Assembly (NCBI RefSeq): GCF_004324835.1 | Contig: NW_021163075.1 | Span: 1,054,001-1,118,000 of the forward strand | Length of the DNA stretch: 64,000 nucleotides | Reading direction: 5' to 3' | From: Dendronephthya gigantea | Taxonomy: Eukaryota > Cnidaria > Anthozoa > Malacalcyonacea > Nephtheidae | Program-made: the position numbers and the translations under genes | The notes under the pieces: generated by a model | What the model was told of the DNA's origin: nothing | The model's database searches: none | Seen by the model: only the letters and a program-made list of their open reading frames with translations | Shown here: one piece after another, positions 14,859-27,100 of the stretch | Numbering within the stretch: position 1 is the first letter of the stretch | How the letters are laid out: the number at the start of each line of letters is the position of its first letter

Positions 14859-14909
14859 CTAAGGACACTGGAATCATATTACATTTTATTATCACTTTAA
14901 AGCATAGCC

Positions 14910-17583
14910 ATGAACGCGACAAAAATACAAAACGAACGAAAACGAATTGCCCAGGTTATTCGTACGACAGCGTGGGTAATGTTGATCATCGGGATACTGG
15001 TCGTTTCCTCTGGGTTTGTGATTAAAAGCGAATACAGTAAGGTTAACTGGATCAAGCACGACCAAAAATACATAGACAATCGCTGCTTGCCTAAAATACG
15101 AGATCTCTACGAGCAATATTGGTGTGGCTTTTTGGTTTGTATGACACTAGGGTAATTTTAGTAGATTGATTCGGGGATAAACGTAGTTTGCTGTTACATA
15201 ACATGGTCTTTAAAAATATTACACTCGCGAGGTCAACTGAAAGTTAGTGATTTGTTTAGCACACGAAATGTGTCATGCTTTTTTTTTCACTAACAAAAAT
15301 TATTTAGCTGAGAGCGAAAGACCACGCGAGGCTCTTAGCTCAGCCAGCAAGTTACTCTCGTGTGCGGATAGTTTTTCGTCAGGAGAGTATAGGAGATATT
15401 ATAGGATAGTATAGGAGAGTATAGGATAGTTTTTCGTCATGAGAGTACAGTATTTATTCGCCTTCAGTGGCAGGTTTCTCACGTGTGAGGATGGTTTTGG
15501 GCTGATTTAACTGCCTCGCAAGGTCGTTAGCTCAGCTGATAACTCTCGTGTCAGGTCGCCCGTACGTAATGTGTGGGTGGGCCCACTCAGCTTAATTATG
15601 CATGGGGCGGCAGACTTGATGGAGTTGATTATGTACACACGGAAGTAGTGCCTGTGTCTCAATAACTAAAATAACCCAATATCCATGCTTATTAGGAAAA
15701 TGTTTAGTTTTTTTAGGAAAATCACACCGTCTATTAAGATTTAAACTGCCAGGTGGGGAGCAGGCCAGCAGGGGAGGCAGCAGGCCAGCAGAGGAGGCAG
15801 CTGCCTCTCTTTGCTTATTCTTAAGAACGGAACTATGCGAGTAAACACCTCTGGCTGTTTAATAAGTTGCTCTTAGGTCGACGTCAAATGCGGACATTTT
15901 CAGGGTAAAACTCGAAGAACTCCGAAAAGAGAATTCCCCCCTTCTCCGTTGTGTAGGTACAGCAATGAGAGTTAAATCACTTAGTTATGCACCCTGGCAA
16001 CTACCAAAATACTTCTGGCTACTTTATTCTTTTCAGGTTTCTTTTACCAGTCTTATTCTCCTTGCCAACTACAGTTCATGGTCTTCCATAGAAAAACAAC
16101 TTCCGACACTTTTAAAGCAGGTATGCGAGACTGAAGCTCCGAATCCACTCTAAGCGGAACCGCACGATTAAAGGCACCGCAAGATTAAGGGGTACCGCAC
16201 GATTAAGCGGTACCGAACGATTAATATGAACCGCACGGTTAAGGGGAACCGCGTGCTTTAGGGGAGCCGCAAGATTAAGGGGGAACCCCGCGATTAAGGG
16301 TTACCGCACGATTAAGCGGTACCGAACGATTAAAGGCGCTGCAAGATTAAGGGGGAACCCCGCGATTAAGGGGTACCGTACGATTAAAGGGAACCGCACG
16401 GTTAAGAAGAACCGCGTGCTTTAGGGGAGCCGCATGATTAAGGGCAACGCACGATTAAGGGAAACCACACGATAGGGTAAACCTAATAGTGTACCATTGT
16501 TTCTTGAATAAATTGATTGATTGATTGATTGATTGATTAATGATGATCGAACTCTTAAACAAGGTGATTGGCATCGCAGCAAATTACGTAATCCTTCTTT
16601 AATGCTAATAAAAAGAATTTTTCTCGGGTGTTATGATTCTCCTGTCGATGCTCTCCGGGTTGGCAGTCATGAGCCAGGATGGAGGAACTTTGGGAAGAGT
16701 TCGCCAATATGATTTGAACAGCGCCTATTGCGAAGAATACGATGAAGAGAACCACCAAGCGAACAAGTTTCATTTCCATCAGATATTACATTGGTTGTAC
16801 TTGATTATTTTGTCGGCAAATGCCCTAGTGGTGGTGTGTATCGTGCTAATCATGGCGTTCCTCGCTAACTGGATCCTGGACACAATATTGGTAATGCATT
16901 TTTGCTGCGTTGACATCACGTCAAGTTTTAGAAGCACAGAGGGAACTGTAGCAAAGATAGAGCCCCTTTTAGGAGAGGAGAGGGACGCCCTTACAGCATC
17001 CGAATTCAGCTTTTCCCAGTCAAACTGCTAGAACACTTGAACAATACGTACAAACAGAACCATTTTTGTTGGGTGCGATGATTCCTAAATGTTCTTGAAT
17101 AAAGTTCTTCCGGATGCATGGAAACGTGCGGCAAACATCTGCTTTTATTGTCCCTAAGTTATTGGTTGGAGCCTGTATTCTTGTATGAACACTATCTATT
17201 TGCCAATAAACCACACGCATTATCAGTCGCAACTTTAAGCCAACCCCCCAAAACATCAATATTTCCGTACACTGGGCGTATAATACTGACTGATTTTTTT
17301 GGTCAGATTTCTTTCGATTATTTTTCTTTGGAGAAACTCCTGGAGAAGCTTCGTGTAGTTGATCCACTAATACGTCCTTTTCATTTGATCACATTTTTTA
17401 ACCATTCAAGTTTTGTATTCATTGCGATTTTAGAGTGCTTTAAATCCTGAGCAAAAAAACTCTGAAGACGATCAACCACCACCTGAGTACCTACTTGAAC
17501 ATGTTGCAAGTTGTAGCGACGACGTAGGACAAGATGATATACCCCTACAAGCCAATGAACTTGCATCCCTTGTAACAACATAG
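14910..17583 (+). CDS. Four-TM protein with PPxY motif (paralogue 2, possibly decaying)
   Basis: Exons parallel paralogue 1: 14,910-15,134, 16,037-16,120, about 16,615-16,890 and 17,434-17,583. The same four TM segments are present, for example TAWVMLIIGILVVSSGFVI and LYLIILSANALVVVCIVLIM, and the tail keeps PPPEY, so the PPxY site is conserved. Two oddities stand out. The exon-3 start that would keep the frame (16,615) is preceded by AA, not AG. The nearest AG shifts the join by one base. Second, the tail stops at TAG 17,581, and homology to paralogue 1 continues past it (CAACGCGAT.., then degenerate CAA/ACA runs), so the Gln-rich end has been lost. It may be a shortened gene using a non-canonical acceptor, or a young pseudogene. 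Confidence 0.6.
15365..15445. repeat. Short tandem repeat in intron 1 of paralogue 2
   Basis: Repeats of GAGAGTATAGGA/GATAGTATAGGA are flanked by two copies of GTTTTTCGTCA. This is simple local duplication inside the intron. Confidence 0.6.
16153..16480. repeat. Minisatellite, ~20-bp unit
   Basis: About sixteen diverged tandem copies of a unit close to ACCGCACGATTAAGGGG, in intron 2 of the second four-TM paralogue. Its G+C content is far above the surroundings. The unit contains neither splice nor coding signals. Confidence 0.85.
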
Positions 17584-18073
17584 TCACAACGCGATAGTGA
17601 AGAGGAATACAAACAACGACCATAAAAACAACGATGACAACAACAAACAACAAGATGTATAAAATAGGGAAAGTTATCTCATATGAAATGAATCTTGATT
17701 TCTCATCGATGCCGATTTTATGGGAATTGACATTTCCATAATTTCTGGCACTAGTTTGACTGTCTTCCAAATTAAATTCAGCAAAAATATTTGTATTCGA
17801 TTGCAAGATATTTGTATTCGATATATAATTGAATCGAAAATTCGTTTATTACACAAAAGAACTTTGTCTAGTAGCAGAGTGCATGAATCGTGTGCCTTTT
17901 CACTCGATTGTCACAGCGCCACCAAATTAGGCTTAAGATTAGTTTACTGGGTTTATATTCGACCATTTTGAAACATCTGTGGGAAAAGTTTTAAAGGTCA
18001 ATATGGAATGAATGAAGCCGAAAGCTTCTGTGAGAAATAAATTTAGCTCAGGAGAAGCCTCAATTTCCATGAT
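17584..18073. other. Convergent intergenic region
   Basis: Lies between the 3' ends of the four-TM paralogue 2 (+) and the S28 peptidase (-). The first ~70 bases are the former Gln-tail homology of paralogue 2. AATAAA at about 18,037 on the plus strand could serve as a poly(A) signal. Nothing else was recognised. Confidence 0.55.
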
Positions 18074-19633
18074 TTAATAATATCTCTGTTTAATGTCTAG
18101 CTGTATTCTAGTCATCTTTTCCCTCCATTTCTTAATCCACGATTGAATATGAAGTTTTTCTTTTCGCCGAGCTTCTTTTACGGAGGGAAGATCCTCTTTG
18201 TGCGAAAACAGAAGATCATAATTATGAGCACCATGCTCAACGTTGATGGCGACCATCGAACTGGAAATGTTGTGAAGAACCCCACCGCCAGCCCAAGGGT
18301 CCATGTCCCCATTGATGAACAGGATGTTAGAGTGCTCCGAGATATCTCGATCACCGTATTGAAGTTTCACTCGACTAAGGTCTGGTTCAGCTCCCCAAGT
18401 TCTCTTGCAAATTTTCGACATGGCATTCACATCCCAAGGTGACGTGTAGTACATATCGTGGACCCCATTTGAACACAGGGGATACAACATTTCAGTGCAT
18501 GATTGATAATTCCATGATCCCAAAAACTCCTTGCCGTCCCTTGGTAAATGGAGACATTTCAAAGACTTGGAATGGTTGAAATACACCGATAAACTGTCTG
18601 CCAAGTCGCTAATCAATTCCTTATCGTCCTCTTTGACATTTTTTATGTTTTTACAAACGGCTTTTATCGGCCAAGCTGGTTTTGAGGCTGTGGCGTGAGG
18701 ATAGTTTTCCATAGAGAGGAACAGATACGACAATGCAAGTTTATCGCGGAGTTTGTAAACATCTGCGTACTTCTTCAAAAGAGCGCATAGAGAAAATGTC
18801 TTTGTTATAAATTTCCTCCCTTTCTTGTTTAAACTAAATTTTTCCAGAATCCTCCAGGACCTTCGAATGACCTCGACGCAATCAACACCACCATCTCTTT
18901 GAAACGCTTTGGTGACAAGCGAGTATTGTGTTCCACAGTCTGTCGAGTACTGAAAAAGCGGAGCAGATGACGCGATAGAACCCGCAACAACACTTGGGTA
19001 CTTCATTCTCAACCAAGCTGCGTACTGACCTCCTAATGAGCCACCGAACGCTACAACTGGACTGTTCTTCGCCCCGGTGATGTTCGACTTCAAAAATTTG
19101 ATGAGTTTGGAAAAGTCTGCAAGCACTTGCGAGGAAGTTAGGTAGCCAGTGTACTTAGGACCTGAAAGCGATTTCATCCCAAACGGCAAGCTTCTTCCTT
19201 GGTAACGTTGCTCTGCGAATACTATCATAGCATCAAATTCAGGTGCCATTTCCCAAAGCAAACCCATCGTTCTAGCAAAATATTCAACGTCTGCCTCGTT
19301 TCCACAGTAGAAGAAAATAACGCTTCCTGGTTTCCAGTGAGATGCATTGACAAGATATCGTTGCTTAAACTTCCCGTTGTTTACAAAAGTAAAATGATCA
19401 ATGTTTTGGTCGAACCATTTCGTCTCGTAAACACACGACGGGCAATTCGAAAATCCGCGCTTAAATCCGGTACCTGTCACAGAATCTGACCAAAAAGAAG
19501 AAGGAAACCTCGGCCAGTAGAAACCATAAACGTTGTCTATTAAGAATCCAGTCAGCAAAACGACACAAAAATATCGTTTCATTCCTACGTTAAGTCCAGT
19601 TACAGTATTTATGGAATAAGGTTGTGAAAACAT
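18074..19633 (-). CDS. Secreted/lysosomal serine carboxypeptidase, family S28 (PRCP/DPP7-like)
   Basis: A single uninterrupted 519-residue frame. S28 enzymes cut after proline (Pro-X carboxypeptidase or dipeptidyl-peptidase 2) in lysosomes or outside the cell. Family landmarks run in order: FDQNIDHFTF (74-83), FFYCGNEADVEYF, VFAEQRYQGRSLPFG, the nucleophile motif AFGGSLGG (Ser199) with WLRMKYP after it, NGDMDPW (Asp445) and EHGAHNYDL (His470). All three catalytic residues are therefore present. The usual GGSYGG and EHRYYG are changed to GGSLGG and EQRYQG, so specificity may differ. Met18 (position 19,582) starts a typical signal peptide, KRYFCVVLLTGFLIDNVYG, and is the likelier start than Met1. 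Vertebrate relatives are multi-exon; the lack of introns suggests retroposition or intron loss. PRCP versus DPP7 cannot be settled here. Confidence 0.92.
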   Translation of the reverse strand: MFSQPYSINTVTGLNVGMKRYFCVVLLTGFLIDNVYGFYWPRFPSSFWSDSVTGTGFKRGFSNCPSCVYETKWFDQNIDHFTFVNNGKFKQRYLVNASHWKPGSVIFFYCGNEADVEYFARTMGLLWEMAPEFDAMIVFAEQRYQGRSLPFGMKSLSGPKYTGYLTSSQVLADFSKLIKFLKSNITGAKNSPVVAFGGSLGGQYAAWLRMKYPSVVAGSIASSAPLFQYSTDCGTQYSLVTKAFQRDGGVDCVEVIRRSWRILEKFSLNKKGRKFITKTFSLCALLKKYADVYKLRDKLALSYLFLSMENYPHATASKPAWPIKAVCKNIKNVKEDDKELISDLADSLSVYFNHSKSLKCLHLPRDGKEFLGSWNYQSCTEMLYPLCSNGVHDMYYTSPWDVNAMSKICKRTWGAEPDLSRVKLQYGDRDISEHSNILFINGDMDPWAGGGVLHNISSSMVAINVEHGAHNYDLLFSHKEDLPSVKEARRKEKLHIQSWIKKWREKMTRIQLDIKQRYY

Positions 19634-21111
19634 TCGATCAACAGGTACCAGCCTTAATCGTGAACGCTTACGTTACGAAGCGATTTAGGTGATGCAAATA
19701 CTTTGCACAGCGGATTGTCTAGCTATAGAACTCGGTGAACTATTCCAGCTTAGACTGGAAAGATAACTATAGCGGTTACTTGACCGCCATTTTTTAGGCT
19801 AATTTGAAACAGAATTGAAGACCAGTTCCATTTCATTTTTTGTTTACGTCTGCGCGACTGTCAACCGTGAAGACAAAAACAATAGAATAGGACTGGTACT
19901 GGTCTCTCAATTTGGCTCAAAGACGCCGGACGAGTTATCGCTCCAGTTTACATAGAGCTCACTGATGGAACCGAAATCGGTTCTAAAAACACGAGATTTG
20001 CCCTAGGGTTTTTTTACTAAAAACTTTTTATATGTATAAACAGCAACAATAGTATAGCCAACTTGACAAATAGGAGTCCAAAAATGTATTCGTGACCTGT
20101 GTTATATATTGATTTCCAATAACACTATTCGACCCTGGCTGTTATTTACTGCCAAACAGTGTCTTAATTTATGGCGAAACTACACTTTAGCTACATTATA
20201 CGCTTAGGCCCTATATGTGAGTGGACCCAGCCATAAAACTACCCTAAACCATGGGCGCTCGCATTTTAGACTTAAACAAAATATTTAAGGTATTTCATTG
20301 CACGAAAATAAACACGGAGTATATGTATTAGCGCACGAGCTGACATGTCTCCTGCATGAGTGTGCATTTTTCTTTAAATCAATATGAGGTAATATTATGG
20401 AAATAAATGCAATAATCACAATAATATATTTGTAAGATTTAACAGAATATAGACGTCTTAACCAAACTGCAGACGACGATTGAACGTGCAGTTTTAGATC
20501 AATCCTACATGGAAGACAGGAGATCTTTGCATCCTTCCTCAAGCATACCGTGATAATTATTGATCTGTCAAGAAAACACCATATAAAGATAATCATTTTT
20601 TATCTTGATTTGGGGCACTTTCATATTAACTTAGCATTAGCTTAAAAGTAAGATACTACATAGATAAAGGAGAGGAATTGGGTATAAGTGTTAGGATTAA
20701 GGTTCTGTGCCACCAATCCCGTTCCCCGAGCCCGCGATTCCTCCGGCAAGAAAACAACAGTGAGGAAAACAAAGGCTCTGGGATAAAAGGAAACCGAAAA
20801 TTTTGAAAGCCTTGGAAACCTGTATGGCAGGTCATGAAAAATATTGTAAGTAATTGAGAGGTTGTAGTTAACGCGTTTGCGTCGAGTGTCAAAATAATAG
20901 GAAGTTCATGAGGTTGACAACGAACTACCGACTAACCGACTGTGCGGTTTAATGGCTTTTGTAAACTCATTCGAGATGGTTTTATACGCTAAAGTTTTGC
21001 GCTGCGCAAGTTTAAACTTTTCAATCTAATTTGCTCGCATCGATGACCGTATGAAGTGATAAAGTAATCGCAACAACCCTGCCTAAAAATTAAGAAAGAT
21101 TTTTCGTTTAC
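19634..21111. other. Intergenic / 3' end of NUF2
   Basis: Contains the S28 gene promoter (head at 19,634 onward) and presumably the last, short NUF2 exon, which could not be placed with confidence. The minus-strand frame at 20,285-20,596 has no recognisable similarity. No repeats of note. Confidence 0.5.
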
Positions 21112-24100
21112 CGATGAAATCAGCTGTTGATATGCATCTTGCATGGTATTCATTTCATTGTTGTGGGAATCTTCCAATTCATTTAACTAAATTGAACAAA
21201 CATGTTAGCACATTAAATTTTAGCACTGTGCTCAAGGTGCAGTTAAAGTGTTAGTTTAAATGATGCCACCGACCAATCAAAGATGTTGTGGGTCGACGAC
21301 GCAATCTAAACGCGCTGCACCGAAAAGTTGGCGTTCAGGACATGCAGGGAAGTATCATGCACTTGATTAATTAATGTCGATGTTTTGCAGAATTTGTTGA
21401 ATATATATCTTTGTAGTATTTAATACATGCGATAATAAATAAAATCCTACCTTTTTTACAACTTCTTGAAATTCCGTCATAATTTCGGAAATTTCTGCTT
21501 GACAATGTTTTTGACTCTGTTCTAAGGATTCGACATTTCTATAAATGTAAGAATGCTGTGTAGGGTGTATATATGAACATTACTGTAGTGTTAAGAGCTA
21601 TATAATAAGCCAGTTCAGTGGGCCTATGAAACCCTCGATAATTTGCTAGATTTCAAAAGGAGAAAAATTGATCGAAAAAAGTGAGTACGCAATTGGAATA
21701 AGAAAGGGTAAAAAATGTCATAAAATACAAGCTACGTACTTTTTCCTGTGTTCACGATCATCGTTCTTTGCTGAGAATCGTTTCTCATTTGTGCGCTCTA
21801 ACCGACTCAACTTCTCGTTCTGAGAGGTGAGTTGACGTTTAGCGTTCTAAAATGAAGAGATGTCGTTTTGACGGAACTCAACAAAAGGAAAAAGATTTGG
21901 TGCATAATTTTTAGCTGCATGCATATAAAGCACAACTTTTTCAGTCTATAACTAAGGAAAAAAATTAAGTTGAAACAAATGCCTACAGACACTTCATTAC
22001 AAAAGCAATAGCGTAGCCAGCCTGACGATTTTTTCCGCTATGCTAATATTTTGGTGTTCATTGACATGCACAGGTTTTAGTGTTCATTGAATTCAAAACA
22101 ATGAATTCCTTAAAGGATGAAGAATTATAATAACTGGAAATTTATTCATAGCGGGACAAAATCGTCAGGCTGGCTACGCCAATTCACAGAAGTATAACAT
22201 TGCGAACCAAGCTTCGTCCATTTCACAATATCTTTAGTTTGTAGGCTACCTTATAATGATAATCCTTTTGGACAAGTGCCTCGTTATCAGCGGTGACGAC
22301 ATCATGTAGGTCCTGCAACTTGTGTTGAAGATTCCTATAACATATGGATATTAAGATGGAAGATGGCTGCCACAAAACCGTTTTCTGCGAACTTTTAATG
22401 CTTTAATCTTGACAAATAAATGGCGTTCTGATACAAACTTGCTATTACGGATTATGCATAACTGATTCCCACTTGAGAATTTTTTGTACAACCATGCATA
22501 TATTATGTATATTATAACACATTTGCCTATATTAACTATAATTTTCCGAAACGAACAGCTGATATAGGATACATATATGCGCATGCGCTTACCGCAGTTT
22601 TTCGGTTTCATCCTCCAAGGACGAGATCAGTCTGAAAGCTTGGGCGCAGTTCTGAGGGAGGAAAAGACATTATTACGCTAACGCTTACAGCTATAATATT
22701 CATGGAGATGACAGCAAGAGCTGAGAGGTTCAATGCTGTACCGAAAAGTACACAATCAATTTTAAAACAAAGATGCCTCAAAACTTCCTTCCCATTCAAG
22801 GGAGTATAAATCCATTTTTTTACTTGTTTTTCAACTAGATAGCTTTAAAAAAAAAAAATTAAAAATAATTTGCTCAGGCTGATAGCTTTGAATCATAATT
22901 AACAGGCAATCAAATTCCATATGCATACATCTTCAAGTAACGCGATGGATTCCTCTTGGTTCTCCTTTTCCAATAACTTTTTATTTTTCTCTGCAATTGA
23001 ATCCTTACAAGCATTTATTGCAGCATTCATTCGACTTAGTTCCTAAAATATGAAAACATACATGAAGTACATCATAATTTTCTGTCGTTCATACGCTATT
23101 TGAGATCGATGAATTGCTATTCTTTTATCTCAGACTATATATATTTTTTATATGCGTGAACAAGTGCAATATATATTAGATTGGAATATTATCCAGGCTT
23201 ACCCCACGAAACTTTTCAGGAGAGGTGACAATCTGTGCTTTGAGTTTTTCACATTCTTCACGGTTTTTTGCGATGATTACCTTCAGTTCAGCCTGAATTA
23301 AAGAAAATCAATTACCATCGTAAACATGCGTGGTATTTACATTGTAGACGAAACTAACCAATAGACCTTTCTTATAATGACGTCAAACGCGGAAAGTCTG
23401 ATGTTACACAAAATTGGATTGGCTCTACAAAACTATCGAGCCAATCAAACTTCGTGTAAAATAAGACTTTCCGCGTTTGACGTCATTATGAAAAAGGCTA
23501 TTAGTGTATTACCAATAATTATAGTCCAAGCTTAATCTTATAATTAATTTCTGTATTCTGATTGGTCTAGATTCATAGCCACTGAAGTTATAGTCATTGC
23601 ATGATAATTATACCTATATACGAAATTATCCCTTTTTAATTCGAAAATGGCTGCTAGTTTGCGGTCGTAGGCTCGTAGCAAAGGAGGAATTTGACCAAAT
23701 GGAAGAAAGTTTACATTCCACAAGAGGACAAGCTACATGCAAAATGTGGTTAAAAATATCCTGGACAAACTTACGGTGCTATATTTGGACGAAACTGACT
23801 AAGAATGGAAATTAATTAACTAATCCCATTCGTTGCGAAAGAAACCAGTGAATAAAAACAAAATTATTGAGGAAGAATGAGTCAGCAAATCGTTGCGGTG
23901 AATATTGTTTAAATTCTTACATAATCTTTAAAATCGCAGCTTGTGCAACACTAGGAAATCCCTTGGGTACACTTTCAGCTATTGACGTGCCGTCTACGTA
24001 CTTCCAGGTGGGAACATTTGGGATCCTAAGATCGTTTACCATCAGGAAAAGGAACCAGGGACCCAATTTTGTCCGTTGGGGGACTCCGGAAGGGACTGGC

Positions 24101-27100
24101 CCCCAATCAGAATAAAAGGCCGTAGAGAGCTTCCTCTGCTGATATCCATTTGTGAGAAATCAGTAATCCAATTTGTAACACAAGGAGGGATATCCAAACT
24201 GTTTAGCTTTTCAACCAAAACATGGTCTATCAGGTCAAACGCCTTCTTATAATATAAAAGAAAGAGTCTGACAGCAGCCGATGTTCCGTCTATCTCTTTG
24301 GACAGGTGCATGGTGCAAGATTGAGATATGTTCTTGTTCTGAGGATGATTTAGGTACATCGCGCCAAGTTGGTCGGGATCAATCGTTTTAAGTACAGCCG
24401 GCCCAATATAGGAATGAATCACAACTTCTTCGGCGATTTTAGATATGGCCGGGATTAAGGATATTGCCCACAATTGATTTGAGATATCATCAATTGGCAT
24501 CGTTTTGGGGACAGGTATTACATCAGAATTTTTCCAAGAACCTGGAAACGCTGTTCGACGAAACTACTATTTAGGACCGAGGTGATTGGATTGGAAAAGA
24601 CGTCAGAATATTCTTTCAGGAACCAATTTGGGATATGCCATCAGACCCAGTGGCCTTGTTGGAGAGAGGCATCTCAGTTCGTTCAGGACGTAAGATTCAC
24701 TTATGGGCTCTAATGGCCCTTCATCAGTTATTGGAACGCGTCCTAGACTTCTAAACGATTGCTGGCTCTAAAAAGGTTTCATAATTCTGTTATAGCAACA
24801 ACTTTCGGTGATAAATCCTGGATGTTAAGTTGGGGAACAGAACGCAGGTGTTTCATTCTATTGCATGGAGGTCAGTATAGCGTTGCAACCGAACGATTTC
24901 GACCCGCGAAGCTGACATTTGAGCATTGACTTGGAAAACGATAAATTTCTAGAGAAACGAATAATGATAATAGCAGAACTAAATGTCCGGCTGGCTACGC
25001 CACTGTGGATGCTGCTGCTGACCACGCCCTTCCTTGCGTATCTACACATTCTATATTGTAACACGTTTGGAATGAATCGTACGCGTTTGTTTCATAAACA
25101 TAAATTGACATTTTGTAACAAAATTTGTTGTCACAAAAATTTGGTTAAAAAATACTTTAACAGTTAAGAAGTTGTATTTTAATATTACTTGTTATAAACA
25201 GCACCTGCATGGATATTTATATCCAAAAACATTAATCGCCTTGACCTTGCATGGCCTCGATGAATTAGGCCCACCCCCTTTTTGGCCCAGTTGCAAAAAC
25301 TTATAAAGCAAAGCAATATACACCAATTTTTAGACAGGTAGCTACAAATATGCTCTCCCAATTTTAACATCGTTTAACAACATATATTTTCCAATCCAGA
25401 AATCCAATTAATATCGTTCATTTATTTAAAGTTATTGCTTTCTTAACGAGAAAAACACTTGATATTTTCCAAGTGCAAGACAATAAACGTTGACAGAAAA
25501 ATTAGAATATATATTGGATAAATATCGGTAGTAATAACAATGGCAATGCATGAGTGACCTTTTCAGCTGCAGATAGGGTATATTAATCAGAAAACGCAAG
25601 AGCCGCCAAAAATGAGGTTTGTAAAGACTTATAAACACGCACGAACTTTGTTTCAAACTTTAAAACATTTTCTAGATTATATTATAACATAAAATTTATA
25701 GTACGCGCGTGCTGATTGGTCAAGAAAGAAGCGTGTTTCTATAACTGTATACAAAACATGGGATTTTTCCCGCCGAACTTGACAAACGAAGCGACGCAAT
25801 GAGCATTGAATTCATAATGGAATCGAATTATAATATTTGTACAAAATCTTTTTATTCAGTTATATTTTCCTGAAACACTTGGGAGAGTTTAGGACGACTG
25901 ATTATTTTTCGTTCTCCCAAACTCTCACGCGTGTTTCTATAACTGTATAGAAACAAGGAAAATGTTTTCTATTTCTTAAAAGATTTACATCTATAACTAA
26001 AACGTTTTAACTACAATAAAAAAGCTACACAGAATATAATTTACTCTAGCTGAAAACACTCTAAATAGATAATTAAATATTTTATATTATTCTATATAAT
26101 GAACTCGTTTCAAAACTAGGTCTGTTAATTACGCGTATTGTATGCGGAAAGTGAGGAAAAGAGAGCATTTTTTATTAATGAAATTCAATTTTGAAATTCC
26201 ATATTAATTTGCTGTTACAAAATTCATTCAATTGCTTGTTGCACGTCTTGAAAGCTACTAATCTTTTCACATGGGGCTTAACTTGAATTCCACCTTTCAC
26301 GGTGACATTGCAAATACAAGTGTTGCAAACACTTTTTATACGGATGCTGAAAGAACTGCAATACTGTTGGTTCATAATACCCTCGGCTTTATCGGCCTTG
26401 TGGAGAACATCGGCGTAATCCTGGTCATACTGTGCAACAGACTCATGTTGGATTGCCCATCCAATTGGTTTGTCTTAAGCTTGGCTGTCGCAGATGCTGT
26501 TACATGCCTCGCTGCAATAGTTATTGTGAACGTAAATAATCACATGGACACAATCAATACCTTCCTAGACAGAGGCATGATATTCCGTTTCGTGCTGTTG
26601 TCTAGCGCTGGTAACCTTTTAATGCTGACCTTCAACAGGTTTCTCTCCGTTTACAAAGCCCTCAAATATCCAGTGTATATGACGGTCAGCAGGGCGAAAC
26701 GTTTAGTCCTGGTTCCATGGATCATCGCGGCTATTATAACTGCCTTTCACGCTTATTCGAGTCGTGCAAAAATGCCAATCACGATCTATATAGTCAGCAC
26801 ATACTTTCTTTTGGTCATAACTGCCATAACCGCCATGAACGTATACATGTTAAAGACAGCCAGGGACAAACGAAAGGTTATTAAACGTCTACACATGGTA
26901 GTTTTTCCACCACGAAAGTCATCTGTGAACGAAAATCGTCTAGTCCTTCGTTTATTGATTGTATCGTCAACATTTTTCGCTTCATATATTCCGCTCATTG
27001 TTATCACGAATATGCATCACACCGAAAGGGACGCGTATCTAACGTCCATACCCTATCTGCGAAAGTTTGTTTGGTGTCTCGCGGTCACGTTGCTAAATGC

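Larger units (their letters stand above)
13361..14909. other. Region between the two four-TM paralogues
   Basis: Holds the 3' end of paralogue 1 and the promoter of paralogue 2. There is a hairpin at 13,396-13,477, a palindromic ATGGATATATCC tract at about 13,600-13,660, and a 25-bp direct duplication (CCTGTGATGGAAACATAATT) at about 13,917-13,967. A string GTCTGAAGATGACTTTGTAA at about 14,490 resembles dispersed repeat sequence. No further gene was seen. Confidence 0.55.

Noticed and set aside
20285-20596. Last NUF2 exon
   Set aside because: A short tail exon could lie near 20,470, but no acceptor gave a convincing family match, so it is left unplaced.
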